Origin: Microcaldota archaeon
GTDB lineage: Archaea > Micrarchaeota > Micrarchaeia > Micrarchaeales > CABMGC01
Length of the DNA stretch: 32,867 nt
Direction: 5' to 3'
Assembly: GCA_023256495.1 (NCBI GenBank)
Contig: JAGDXY010000027.1
Location: 6,121 to 38,987 of the forward strand
Shown here: positions 1 to 9,841 of the stretch, piece after piece
Numbering within the stretch: the stretch's first letter is position 1
How the letters are laid out: every line of letters begins with the position of its first letter
Made by a program: the position numbers and the translations under genes
Notes under the pieces: generated by a model
The model's database searches: none
What the model saw: only the letters and a program-made list of their open reading frames with translations
What the model was told of the DNA's origin: nothing

Positions 1-30
1 TGCATTTGGTGTTAGAGTCTCATCAGCCAT
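1..30 (-). CDS. 5' end of a truncated CDS (MADETLTPNA...), product unknown
   Basis: Reverse complement of 1-30 reads ATGGCTGATGAGACTCTAACACCAAATGCA, preceded by a GGTGAT ribosome-binding-like motif; continues off the window. Confidence 0.4.
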   Translation of the reverse strand, partial: MADETLTPNA

Positions 31-176
31 TTTTATCACCTTTATAAATTTACCAATATGTGTTATATTTATAAAATATTTAAATTTTTTTGGACTTGAT
101 TGATAAAAATGTGAAGAAAAGTTTTTATAAAAAGGAATATTGATCCAAAAAGGGCGATGTTCATAGGAGAAGCCCG

Positions 177-731
177 ATGGTGATATATATGGTAAAAAAT
201 ATGTACGATTTCATTGGTGAGATGTGGAAAAGGCCAAGGGAAGGTTTGCTAGGAGAGCTGCAGTGGCAAAGGATGATAGAATGGAGGAAGGGTCCTGCGG
301 TGGTCAGGATTGAGAGACCAACAAGGTTGGACCGTGCACGTGAACTTGGATACAAGGCAAAACAGGGTATTATTGTTGTCAGGTCCAGGGTAAGAAGAGG
401 AGGACTTAATAAGCCAGCCATTAGGGCAGGCAGAAGGCCAAAGAGAAAGGGAATACTAAAGATCACCATGAAGAAGAGTACAAAAAGGATTGCCGAGGAA
501 AGGGCAGCAAGGAGATATCCTAACATGGAGGTACTTAACTCCTACTATGTTGGGGAGGATGGTCTCTACAAATATTATGAGGTAATTCTCGTTGACAGAA
601 GCCATCCTGCAATAGTAAATGATAAAAATCTATCATGGATAACAAAACAAAAGGGTAGGGTTTTCAGGGGTAAAACATCCGCGGGTCAGAAGGGAAGGGG
701 CCTGAGGAAGTCCAGGGGTCTTAAAAGTTAA
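177..731 (+). CDS. rpl15e: 50S ribosomal protein L15e, copy 1 (compositionally distinct, xenolog-like)
   Basis: Contains [69 protein letters not shown], typical L15e. Richer in G+C and AGG/AAG codons than the rest of the window. Start may be an internal ATG (MVKNMYDF or MYDF). Confidence 0.93.
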   Translation: MVIYMVKNMYDFIGEMWKRPREGLLGELQWQRMIEWRKGPAVVRIERPTRLDRARELGYKAKQGIIVVRSRVRRGGLNKPAIRAGRRPKRKGILKITMKKSTKRIAEERAARRYPNMEVLNSYYVGEDGLYKYYEVILVDRSHPAIVNDKNLSWITKQKGRVFRGKTSAGQKGRGLRKSRGLKS

Positions 732-1430
732 ATGAGAATCCTACAGATTTCAGACCTAGCACCTCCGCACATTGGCGGTATTGAAAAGGTGGTCTGGAGA
801 TACTCAAAACTACTGAAGGAAAGAGGGCATGATGTTACAATACTAACCTCAAAACTAAGGGAAACACCTTCAAGGGAGAACTTTGATGGTGTTGATTTCA
901 TAAGGGTTCCAAGATACATTCTATCATTCCCAAACATATATTCAAGAAATTTTGACATAATACACACCCATTCCTATTTTTCATTTTTCTCCCTTGGTCT
1001 GGAGAAAAAATTTACAGAGAAGATAATAATAAAACACGTTCACAGTGTATATGGTGAAGAGCTGGAGGAATTTACAGGATGGTCTTTTTCAAGAATATTT
1101 TCAGGTATTGTTTGGATTCTTATAGGTTTATCTGTATTTCTACCATTTAAAATTCTAATTGCAAGCGTATTTTATATAATAAGAGCGTTTATAGTAAGTT
1201 CTGGTACGTCAGCAAGAAGCGTGATAAGCATAAATGGAATTGATAAAGAAGATTACGGAACAGCTACAAGCATACAAGGTGTAGCTACAAGACTGTTTCA
1301 AACAAGTAGTGCTCTTGATGGTTATCTCCTCGATTTAGATCCAATACTGCCTTTATTCTTTGGTGGATTATTTATAATCTTTAGCGGTCTACTTTACAAG
1401 AAAATTTTCAAAAAAATAAAGCTAGATTAA
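732..1430 (+). pseudogene. Chimeric ORF: N-terminal GT4-like glycosyltransferase fragment joined in frame to a C-terminal MFS-transporter-like fragment
   Basis: N-term MRILQISDLAPPHIGGIEKVVWRYSKLLKERGHDVTILTSK...DIIHTHSYFS is GT4-like; C-term ARSVISINGIDKEDYGTATSIQGVATRLFQTSSALDGYLLDLDPILPLFFGGLFIIFSGLLYKKIFKKI is MFS-like. Neither domain is complete; codon usage shifts around 1080-1110. Confidence 0.65.
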
Positions 1431-1501
1431 TCTCGAAAAGACTTCTATATTATATATTAAACTATTTATATCTTTATATACAAAATATTATTGTGGTTTA
1501 A

Positions 1502-2071
1502 ATGGGTGCTTCTAAGTATATTTTATCAACAATGCAAGAAGAATATAAGAAAAGAAATGATTTATTAAGAGAAAAGATAGCAAAGTGGAGAAAAGAAGGC
1601 TCTATAGTAAGAGTAAAAAGACCAACAAATATAGCAAGGGCTCATCAATTAGGATACAAAGCAAAACAAGGAGTAATAATAGTAAGAGTAATGGTAAGAA
1701 AAGGTTCTAGTAAAAGAGAAAAGCCAGATAATGCAAGAAAACCTGCTAGAAATGGTAGATTCTTTAATTATAGAAAATCAGCCCAAGCAATAGCAGAAGA
1801 GAGGGCAGCTAGAAAATATAGAAATTGTGAAGTATTAAACTCTTATTATGTAGGTGAAGATGGTGTATATAAGTTCTATGAAGTTATATTATTAGATAGA
1901 GCACATCCTTCAATAACAAATGATAATGAATATAAGCATATAGTTGATAAAAAAGGAAGAGCCTTTAGAGGGTTAACAAGGGCAGGAAGAAAGCATAGAG
2001 GTATATTAAACAAAGGTTTTGGAAGCTATAAGAATAGACCTAGCAAAAGAGAGAATGAGAGGATTAAATGA
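1502..2071 (+). CDS. rpl15e: 50S ribosomal protein L15e, copy 2 (native composition)
   Basis: [71 protein letters not shown]-rich codons like neighbours; ATGA overlap with next gene. Confidence 0.95.
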   Translation: MGASKYILSTMQEEYKKRNDLLREKIAKWRKEGSIVRVKRPTNIARAHQLGYKAKQGVIIVRVMVRKGSSKREKPDNARKPARNGRFFNYRKSAQAIAEERAARKYRNCEVLNSYYVGEDGVYKFYEVILLDRAHPSITNDNEYKHIVDKKGRAFRGLTRAGRKHRGILNKGFGSYKNRPSKRENERIK

Positions 2072-2289
2072 GAGCTTATCTAGAGCTAGAGCTAGATAAA
2101 GAACCAAATTACTATCTTTCTTTATTTGATAAGATAAAAGAGTATAAGAGAAGCAAGTTATCAATGAGGGGCGAGAATAACAAGCTTATTATAGATATAG
2201 AAGCAAAAGATCTTGTAGCTCTAGCTGCAACTATGAGCAGTATTACAAAACAATTGCTTATTATTTCTAAAGCACAAAAACTCGTGTAA
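2068..2289 (+). CDS. KEOPS complex subunit Pcc1-like
   Basis: 73 aa with the Pcc1-like pattern ...NNKLIIDIEAKDLVALAATMSSITKQLLI; translationally coupled to rpl15e. Confidence 0.6.
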   Translation: MRAYLELELDKEPNYYLSLFDKIKEYKRSKLSMRGENNKLIIDIEAKDLVALAATMSSITKQLLIISKAQKLV

Positions 2290-2291
2290 AC

Positions 2292-4184
2292 ATGGCCGAT
2301 GAGTATAACGCTTCTAAAATAATAGTATTGGAAGGACCTGAAGGTATAAGGAAAAGGCCTGCAATGTATATAGGCTCAACTGGAATAAATGGCTTGCTAC
2401 ACTTGCTTTTTGAGGTAATAGATAATGCAGTAGATGAGGCATTAGCTGGATATGCAAACAAGATAGATGTTAAAATAGAAAAAGATGTGGATTCTGTTGA
2501 TATAGCAGAAGTAAGCGATAATGGAAGGGGAATACCTGTAGATACTATACCAAAATACAACAAGAGTGCATTAGAAGTAATAATGACAACATTGCACAAA
2601 GGTGCTAAATTCAATAATGATGTTTATAAAGTATCTGGCGGTTTGCATGGTGTTGGCTTAACAGTAGTCAACGCTTTATCAGAATTTGTAGAAGTTACTG
2701 TAAAAAGAGATGGCAAAATATATAGACAAAGATTTTCTAAAGGTAATGTAATATCTAATCTAGAGATAATAGGAGAAACTAATGAAAGAGGTACTACAGT
2801 AAGATTTAAGCCAGATAAAGAGATATTTCAGGTTGTAAACTTTGATTATGAAGCAATAAAAGAGAGGCTTAGAAATACTGCTTTTCTAAATAAGGGCATA
2901 AGATTAACTCTAAAGTATTATGATAAAGAACCAGAAGAATTTTATTCAGAAAAGGGCATATTAGACTTTTTAGACTTATTGTCAAAAGAAAAAACAAAGA
3001 TAAGTAATGATGTATATGCCTATAAAAAAGTAGATGATATTGTAGTTGAGTTTGCATTTAGATATGTAAACTCTTATGATGAGCTTGTAAAAAGCTTTGT
3101 AAATTCTATAGAAACACCAGAAGGTGGTACTCATTTCATAGGTTTTAGATCAGGATTGGCAAGAGCTATAACTAGCTATATGCAAAAAAACCAGATAAAA
3201 AGTGACGCAAAGATAGAAGGTGATGATACAAGAGAAGGTTTAGTAGGCATAATAAGTATATTAATGCCAAATCCAGAATTTGAAGGACAAACAAAAGAAA
3301 AATTAGGCAATACAAAAATAAAGAATATTGTAGAAAGCATAGTATATGATACTGTCTATAGATATTTAGAAGAACATCCAAACGATGCTAAGATGATAAT
3401 AGAGAAGGTAATCAGTGCAGCAATAGCTAGAGAAAGCGCAAAAAAGGCAAGAGAATTAGCAAGGAAAAAGAGTATTTTTGAAAGCAACATATTACCAGGA
3501 AAACTTGCTGATTGTAGTTTAGATGATCCATCAAAGACAGAGCTATTCATTGTAGAAGGTGAGAGCGCAGGTGGTTCTAGCAAACAAGGTAGAGACAAGA
3601 ATATACAAGCAATATTGCCTCTAAGAGGTAAGATATTAAATGTTGAAAAAGCAAGTCCAAATAAGATATTTAACAATGAGGAGATTAGAGCAATAATAAC
3701 AGCATGTGGCACTGGGGTTGGAGAACAATTTAATATAAATAAGCTAAGATATGGAAAAATAATAATAATGAGCGATGCAGATGTAGATGGAAGTCATATA
3801 AGGGCATTGCTTCTAACATTCTTTTATAGATATATGCCAGAGCTAATTAAACAAGGCCATATCTATGTTGCACAGCCTCCATTATATAAGCTAACAAAAG
3901 GAAAAGAGATTTATTATTTCTATAGCGATGATTCTTTACAAAAGAAGTTAAATGAACTAGGAAACAATGTAACTGTGCAGAGATTCAAAGGTTTAGGTGA
4001 GATGAATCCACAACAACTATGGGAAACTACTATGAATCCAGAGACAAGAATAATAAAGCAGATAAATATAGAAGATGCAAAAAAGGCAGATGAATTATTT
4101 ACAATATTAATGGGTTTAAATGTTGCAAAGAGAAGAGCCTTTTTAGAAGAACATGCACATGAAGTTCAATTCTTAGATGTGTGA
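2292..4184 (+). CDS. gyrB: DNA gyrase subunit B
   Basis: [104 protein letters not shown]. Confidence 0.98.
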   Translation: MADEYNASKIIVLEGPEGIRKRPAMYIGSTGINGLLHLLFEVIDNAVDEALAGYANKIDVKIEKDVDSVDIAEVSDNGRGIPVDTIPKYNKSALEVIMTTLHKGAKFNNDVYKVSGGLHGVGLTVVNALSEFVEVTVKRDGKIYRQRFSKGNVISNLEIIGETNERGTTVRFKPDKEIFQVVNFDYEAIKERLRNTAFLNKGIRLTLKYYDKEPEEFYSEKGILDFLDLLSKEKTKISNDVYAYKKVDDIVVEFAFRYVNSYDELVKSFVNSIETPEGGTHFIGFRSGLARAITSYMQKNQIKSDAKIEGDDTREGLVGIISILMPNPEFEGQTKEKLGNTKIKNIVESIVYDTVYRYLEEHPNDAKMIIEKVISAAIARESAKKARELARKKSIFESNILPGKLADCSLDDPSKTELFIVEGESAGGSSKQGRDKNIQAILPLRGKILNVEKASPNKIFNNEEIRAIITACGTGVGEQFNINKLRYGKIIIMSDADVDGSHIRALLLTFFYRYMPELIKQGHIYVAQPPLYKLTKGKEIYYFYSDDSLQKKLNELGNNVTVQRFKGLGEMNPQQLWETTMNPETRIIKQINIEDAKKADELFTILMGLNVAKRRAFLEEHAHEVQFLDV

Positions 4185-4192
4185 TGATTAAT

Positions 4193-6583
4193 ATGGCAGA
4201 GTTAATAAAATCTAGATTAGAAGAAGAATTACAAAATAGTTATTTAGAATATGCAATGAGTGTTATAGTAGGTAGAGCTATACCAGACGTTAGAGATGGA
4301 CTTAAGCCAGTACAAAGGAGAATATTATATACAATGTATAATCTAAATAATTTTTCAAACCAGCCAACAAAAAAGAGTGCAAAGATTGTTGGCGATTGCA
4401 TGGGAAAGTATCATCCACATGGCGATGCTGCTATTTATGATTCATTAGTAAGAATGGCCCAACCTTTTGCAACAAATTATCTTTTGGTTGATGGTCAAGG
4501 TAACTTTGGTTCAATAGATGGAGATCCGCCTGCAGCAATGAGGTATACAGAAGTAAGATTAACAAAGATTGCAGAAGAAATGCTAGAAGATTTAGAAAAG
4601 AATGCTGTTGATTTTATACCAAACTTTGATGCAACAGAGGAAGAGCCAGTAGTATTGCCTGCAAAGGTTCCAAATCTATTAATAAATGGTAGCTCTGGTA
4701 TAGCAGTTGGTGTAGCAACTAATATACCACCACATAATTTAGCAGAGGTATGTGATGCAATAATATATAGATTAAACAATAAAAATGCAGAGATAAAAGA
4801 TATAATAAATATAATAAAAGGGCCTGATTTTCCTACAGGAGGTATAGCAATAATGAATAAAGATGCTATAGAGGGCTATATAACAGGAAGAGGACAAATT
4901 ACAATAAGAGCCTATGCAGAGATAAATAATGAAAAGAAGATAATAAGAATTACTGAAATACCATATACAGTAAACAAAGCAATGCTAATAAGAAAAATAG
5001 CGGATTTAGTAAAAGAAAAAAAGATAAGCGGAATAGAGGATATTAGAGATGAAAGTGATAAAGAAGGAATTAGCATAATAATAGAATTAAGAAAAGATAT
5101 AGATCCAAATCAAATGCTAAACTTCCTTTATAAAAACACTCAATTAGAGATTACTTATCCTATAATAAACTTAGCTGTATATAAAAATGGAATAAAGCTA
5201 TTCAATATATTAGAGCTTATCGATGCTTATATAGAGCATAGGAGAGAGGTCATAAGAAGAAGAACAGAATTTGATCTAAAGATAGCAAAAGAAAGGTTAA
5301 ATATAGTAGATGGCCTTCTTATCGCTCTAGAACATATAGATGAGATAATAAAGATAATAAGAAATGGTGAAGATGCAAATTCTGTAAAGAAGGAATTAAT
5401 AGAGAAGTTTTCAATAAATGAAAAACAAGCAGAAGCTATATTGGATATGAAACTAAGCAAATTAACAAAATTAGAGAATAAAAGCCTATTGAATGAAAAA
5501 GACGAATTACTAAATAAGATAAACAATTATGAAACAATATTATCTAAGCAAGAGGAGATAGATAACATAATAAAAAATGAATTAGAAGAACTAAAAAAGA
5601 AATATGGACGTGAAAGGAGAACTAGATTATTGTTTGAAGAGTTTAATGAGATAAATGAAGAGGATACAATAATAAATACAGATGTAGTTATATTAATAAC
5701 TAATAAAGGCTATGTAAAGAGATTACCACTTAGCGAATATAGATTACAAATGAGAGGAGGAAAAGGAATAATATCAATGAAAATAAGCGAAGGAGACTAT
5801 GTAAAGCAAGTAATAACAACAAAAAATAGAAATTACTTATTAGCACTGACAAACAAAGGCAGAGCATATTGGATTAAAGCTTATGAGATACCTGAAATGC
5901 AAAGGTATGCAGAAGGCAAAGTAATAAATAATTTGATTAACTTGCAAAACGATGAAAAAATAGTAAAGATTGTCTCATTGGATGATTTCAATTCTAATAT
6001 CATAATACTAACTAAAAAAGGAATTATAAAGAAAATGCCTTTATTATTATTCTCTAACCCTAGAATTACAGGTATAATAGCGATAAAAATAGATGAAAAT
6101 GATGAAGTAAAAGATGCAATTGTTTACAAAGAAAAAGAGAATATAATAATAACTACAAAGCTTGGTATGTCTTTAAGATTTAAAGAAAGCGAAGTAAAAC
6201 AAATGGGCAGAGTAGCAAAGGGGGTAAGAGGTATAAGGCTTAAAGCTCAGGACGAAGCGCAGAATATAATTGCATGCAATGAAAGCGGTAATATATTAAC
6301 AATAAGTGAAAATGGATTTGGCAAAATTACTAATATAGGTGAATATAGACTACAGCATAGAGGGGGTATAGGTATAAAAACAATGAGAATAACTGAAAAA
6401 ACAGGCAGTGTTGTAAAATCATTATTTATAAAAGATGAAGAAGCATTACTAATAGTAAGCTCATCTGGAATATCAATACAAATACCAATATCATCTATAA
6501 GAGAAACCGGAAGAGTTGCAAGTGGAGTAAAGTTGATTAGATTAGATGAAAATGAAAGAGTAGTAGATGCAAGCCTCATTTAA
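4193..6583 (+). CDS. gyrA: DNA gyrase subunit A
   Basis: [62 protein letters not shown]-terminal GyrA-box-like QMRGGKG at the start of the beta-pinwheel. ORF opens at 4181; ATG at 4193 is the likely start. Confidence 0.97.
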   Translation: MAELIKSRLEEELQNSYLEYAMSVIVGRAIPDVRDGLKPVQRRILYTMYNLNNFSNQPTKKSAKIVGDCMGKYHPHGDAAIYDSLVRMAQPFATNYLLVDGQGNFGSIDGDPPAAMRYTEVRLTKIAEEMLEDLEKNAVDFIPNFDATEEEPVVLPAKVPNLLINGSSGIAVGVATNIPPHNLAEVCDAIIYRLNNKNAEIKDIINIIKGPDFPTGGIAIMNKDAIEGYITGRGQITIRAYAEINNEKKIIRITEIPYTVNKAMLIRKIADLVKEKKISGIEDIRDESDKEGISIIIELRKDIDPNQMLNFLYKNTQLEITYPIINLAVYKNGIKLFNILELIDAYIEHRREVIRRRTEFDLKIAKERLNIVDGLLIALEHIDEIIKIIRNGEDANSVKKELIEKFSINEKQAEAILDMKLSKLTKLENKSLLNEKDELLNKINNYETILSKQEEIDNIIKNELEELKKKYGRERRTRLLFEEFNEINEEDTIINTDVVILITNKGYVKRLPLSEYRLQMRGGKGIISMKISEGDYVKQVITTKNRNYLLALTNKGRAYWIKAYEIPEMQRYAEGKVINNLINLQNDEKIVKIVSLDDFNSNIIILTKKGIIKKMPLLLFSNPRITGIIAIKIDENDEVKDAIVYKEKENIIITTKLGMSLRFKESEVKQMGRVAKGVRGIRLKAQDEAQNIIACNESGNILTISENGFGKITNIGEYRLQHRGGIGIKTMRITEKTGSVVKSLFIKDEEALLIVSSSGISIQIPISSIRETGRVASGVKLIRLDENERVVDASLI

Positions 6584-6633
6584 TAAAAAAGATTTTTTAA
6601 TCTATTTGTATTATATATTCTAGAGGCGATAGG

Positions 6634-6912
6634 ATGAGATTATCTGCAATATATAATATGGATATCTATAGTGCAGAAGGTCAATATGTTGGAAATGTGA
6701 AGGATTTAATACTAGACTTACAGGAGGGTGCTATAACAAGATTACTTTTGGTACCTTGGAAAAATATGAAAGGCGATCCAAAAAGAGTATTAAAAGAGCA
6801 AAGCATAAGATATGAAAGCGTAAAGAGCGTTGGAGATGTTGTTGTAGTAAGTGGAAAACAAGAAAGCACTTCACAACAAGCAACACCAGAAGAAATAAAT
6901 GACTTAAGATAA
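6634..6912 (+). CDS. PRC-barrel domain protein
   Basis: MRLSAIYNMDIYSAEGQYVGNVKDLILDLQEGAITRLLL is typical of PRC-barrel proteins. Confidence 0.8.
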   Translation: MRLSAIYNMDIYSAEGQYVGNVKDLILDLQEGAITRLLLVPWKNMKGDPKRVLKEQSIRYESVKSVGDVVVVSGKQESTSQQATPEEINDLR

Positions 6913-6915
6913 ATT

Positions 6916-7848
6916 TTATAGTCTTCTTTTAATTTCTTTTATTATATAATTACCTTTATTTCTTTCTTCATCTCCTTCTGCAGCTTTATTTAATGCTCTG
7001 CGTAAGTAATTTTCTAGCACTATACCTGGTTTATATGACCACTTACCCATCAAGATTTCATATGATATTACTTTTGCAATTAGGATATTTGTCTCTGGAT
7101 CTAAAATCAGATTAGTAATTGCATTCTTAAACTCTTTATTATCAATATTATCATAAGCATCTTTAATATTATTTATAGATTCTTTAATTGCATTTGCAAT
7201 TAATGAAGTCGCTTCGTCTATCTCTACATAATCAATATTAAGAAGTAAACGCATAGCCCTAGTAGATCTTTTTTCATTTATTGATAGTGGTGTTAGAAAT
7301 GTGGATGCTAATGCTTGGTTATTTAAAACTCTAACCTCTGTTTCAAAACTACACGAACTATCAATTTTTGTATAATATTTTATATAATTACATTCATCAG
7401 AATTAAATTTAATAGATATGTTAGTAGATATGCTGTACTCTGAAAGGATTTCTGTTGGTATACCACTTACTGTAGTAGATGAATTAAAAACATCAAGATC
7501 AAGGTTATAATCAGATAATATGCGCTTACTAAAGACCGTAAAAGGTACAATATTTGCTACTTGCATATTATCTACTATTTTTAATTTATATATTAAAGGA
7601 TATTCCTTATATCCTTTAGAAACAAGCTCCTCTCTATTGTCTTTAGCTAATACATCCAAATCTCTTGTTAGTGGATAAATTAATTTGTATTGAGATCTTC
7701 TCAATAAAGAAATGAAAGCAACACCTCCAATAAGTGTAGGCTCTTGAAGTTCTTCTATGCTTAAGAATGAAAACTTAAAGTGTGACAAATCCCTCTTATT
7801 TAATTTTTCTATCAATTCGCTTCCTAAAACATAATTTTTCACTGACAT
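6916..7848 (-). CDS. Uncharacterised nucleotidyltransferase-fold-like protein
   Basis: TLIGGVAFISLLRRSQYKLIYPLTRDLDVLAKD resembles the GG...R...DxDxL core of AbiEii-like nucleotidyltransferases; remainder unrecognised. Confidence 0.45.
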   Translation of the reverse strand: MSVKNYVLGSELIEKLNKRDLSHFKFSFLSIEELQEPTLIGGVAFISLLRRSQYKLIYPLTRDLDVLAKDNREELVSKGYKEYPLIYKLKIVDNMQVANIVPFTVFSKRILSDYNLDLDVFNSSTTVSGIPTEILSEYSISTNISIKFNSDECNYIKYYTKIDSSCSFETEVRVLNNQALASTFLTPLSINEKRSTRAMRLLLNIDYVEIDEATSLIANAIKESINNIKDAYDNIDNKEFKNAITNLILDPETNILIAKVISYEILMGKWSYKPGIVLENYLRRALNKAAEGDEERNKGNYIIKEIKRRL

Positions 7849-7911
7849 AAAATGGTTTTTATATAAAAAATGTTTTTAAATCTTTCCTATAAATTAAGGT
7901 AAAAAAGAAAG

Positions 7912-7926
7912 TTTAAATATATTTAA
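7912..7926 (+). promoter_or_regulatory. TATA-box-like element for the 5S rRNA gene
   Basis: TTTAAATATATTTAA palindrome centred about 24 nt upstream of the inferred 5S 5' end. Confidence 0.55.
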
Positions 7927-7942
7927 CAATATAATAAAATAT

Positions 7943-8061
7943 TGGTCAAACGGCCATAGAAGAGGGGAAACGCCCGAACCCTTACCGAACTCGGAAGCTA
8001 AGCCCTCTTCGCCATGCTAGTACTGCTCTTATGAGTGGGAACGTATGGTGCTGTTTGGCCA
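7943..8061 (+). rRNA. rrf: 5S ribosomal RNA
   Basis: Conserved CGCCCGAACCCTTACCGAACTCGGAAGCTAAGCC; terminal helix GGTCAAAC/GTTTGGCC pairs the ends; about 119 nt. Confidence 0.95.
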
Positions 8062-9129
8062 TTATGACATTGCTTCTATCCAATCTTTTATCTCTCTTTT
8101 TAGAACAAGCTTCTTTTTTCTCAATTCATCTAAATTTCTTGCACCTACTCCAAACATACTTGCCTTAATCGAACTTATTATTAATGACAAATGCTTCTTA
8201 ACTTTATCACTTGATTCTAAGGCATCTTTTAATAATGGCCTTGCCAAAGCAACCATAGAAGCACCTATTGCTAAGGCCTTAGCCATATCACTTCCTTTAT
8301 ATAAACCGCCAGAAGCTATCAGTGGTATCTTAACAGATCTTGCTAATACATATAGAGATGCAGCAGTTGGTATTCCCCAATCCCAATATTCTATAGCTAA
8401 CTTTTCTTTTTCTTCATTCCAGAATTCTTTAGCTCTAATGCCCTCTATACCAATCCAACTAGTACCACCAGCACCAGCTATTTCTATTGCATTAATACCT
8501 GTTTTTTCTAAAGCTAGACCAACATCTTTTGATATACCCATACCTACTTCTTTTACTATTATTGGTATATCAACAAGAGACCTAATCTTTTCTATGTTTG
8601 CTATTACATTTTTATAGTTTGGCTCGCCTTCTGGTTGTATAAGTTCCTGCATAGGATTTAAATGTATATACAAAGCATTGGCTTCTAACATAGAAATAAG
8701 CCTTTCTAAATCTGCTTTGCTTATCTTTTCTAATTGCGCAGCACCTATGTTTGCACCTATATAGATATGTGGCGCTACTTTTCTAGTTATTGAATAAGTT
8801 TCTTCTAATTCTTTTGATACTAATGCTGCTCTCTGACTGCCTACAACCATACCTAAACCAAGCTCCTCTGCTGCCTTTGCTAAATTCTCATTTACTATTT
8901 TTGATTTTTCACTACCACCAGTCATTGCACCTATTATTATTGGTGCATTAAAATCATGATTCAAAAATTTTGTATTTAGACTTATTTCATCATAATTTAT
9001 CTCTGGTAAAGCATTATGTATAAACTCTATATCCTCAAATAATGTTGTCTTTTTTCTCATTCCAACATCTAATAACGCTAGTCTAATGCCATCCTCTTTT
9101 CTCTTTTTTATTATAGAGGTTGTATCCAT
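8062..9129 (-). CDS. fni: Type 2 isopentenyl-diphosphate delta-isomerase (FMN-dependent)
   Basis: RKEDGIRLALLD, APIIIGAMTGGSEKSKIVNENLAKAAEELGLGMVVGSQRAAL, PIIVKEVGMGISKDV, AGAGGTSWIGIE, IASGGLYKGSDMAKALAIGASMVALARP. Confidence 0.95.
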   Translation of the reverse strand: MDTTSIIKKRKEDGIRLALLDVGMRKKTTLFEDIEFIHNALPEINYDEISLNTKFLNHDFNAPIIIGAMTGGSEKSKIVNENLAKAAEELGLGMVVGSQRAALVSKELEETYSITRKVAPHIYIGANIGAAQLEKISKADLERLISMLEANALYIHLNPMQELIQPEGEPNYKNVIANIEKIRSLVDIPIIVKEVGMGISKDVGLALEKTGINAIEIAGAGGTSWIGIEGIRAKEFWNEEKEKLAIEYWDWGIPTAASLYVLARSVKIPLIASGGLYKGSDMAKALAIGASMVALARPLLKDALESSDKVKKHLSLIISSIKASMFGVGARNLDELRKKKLVLKREIKDWIEAMS

Positions 9130-9207
9130 AATTTAACCCCAAAACTCTCTATTTATTTCGATACAATTAAATTTATAAGCTTAAATTCTATGTTGCTTGT
9201 AGCAAAT

Positions 9208-9840
9208 TCATTTAATTGATTCAAAAATCTCTATAGAGCCACGCAATATGATGAAAATAAGTAATAAAGTAGTTAATGCAAAAGTAAATTGATAGAATAA
9301 ACCTGTTTGATATGAAAATATTAGCATTGAAAATGAAGCAATCTTTAGCAAATTTGCTAATGCTCTGCTCCAGTTAGAGGTATAGAATATGCTTGCTAAT
9401 TTTGTTTTCATTTTAGATGATGTGCCTTTACTACCCATTAATGCATCTGCAAAAGAATGGATAAAGAAGCTTATAAGAAGAAATAAGAGAGGTATAAAAT
9501 GAAGGTATACAAAAAGAGAGAATATAGTATATTCTATAATTCTATCTCCAGCTACATCTAATCTGGCACCATACTTTGCTTTTTCTTTAGTTAATAATTT
9601 TAATTTCTTTATTTTTTCTTTCTCTTTTTTATTATTTAACACCTGAGCCTTTATATAAGAAAGAAAACTAAAGCTATTGTCTATCTCCTTTATAGCTAGG
9701 AATCCATCTACACCATCTAATACTATAGCAATTATTAACAAGAATATGTTAAAATAAAGATTGAATTTTATTATTACAAGATAAGCTACAATAAGTATTA
9801 TTATGCTTCTAATTATAGTAGTTAAATCTGCACTTCTCAT
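9208..9840 (-). CDS. CDP-alcohol phosphatidyltransferase-like membrane protein
   Basis: Half-motifs LDGVDGFLA and YGARLDVAGDR (G-x3-D-x3-D) with multiple TM segments; the motif is interrupted by an insertion. ATG at 9840 lies just after the polX stop. Confidence 0.65.
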   Translation of the reverse strand: MRSADLTTIIRSIIILIVAYLVIIKFNLYFNIFLLIIAIVLDGVDGFLAIKEIDNSFSFLSYIKAQVLNNKKEKEKIKKLKLLTKEKAKYGARLDVAGDRIIEYTIFSLFVYLHFIPLLFLLISFFIHSFADALMGSKGTSSKMKTKLASIFYTSNWSRALANLLKIASFSMLIFSYQTGLFYQFTFALTTLLLIFIILRGSIEIFESIK

Positions 9841-9841
9841 T

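Noticed and set aside
161-526. 121-aa minus-strand ORF
   Set aside because: Antisense to L15e copy 1; no recognisable motifs.
4495-4779. Minus-strand ORF inside gyrA
   Set aside because: Antisense to conserved gyrA coding sequence; no independent support.
8045-8617. 190-aa plus-strand ORF
   Set aside because: Overlaps the end of 5S rRNA and lies antisense to well-supported fni; shadow ORF.
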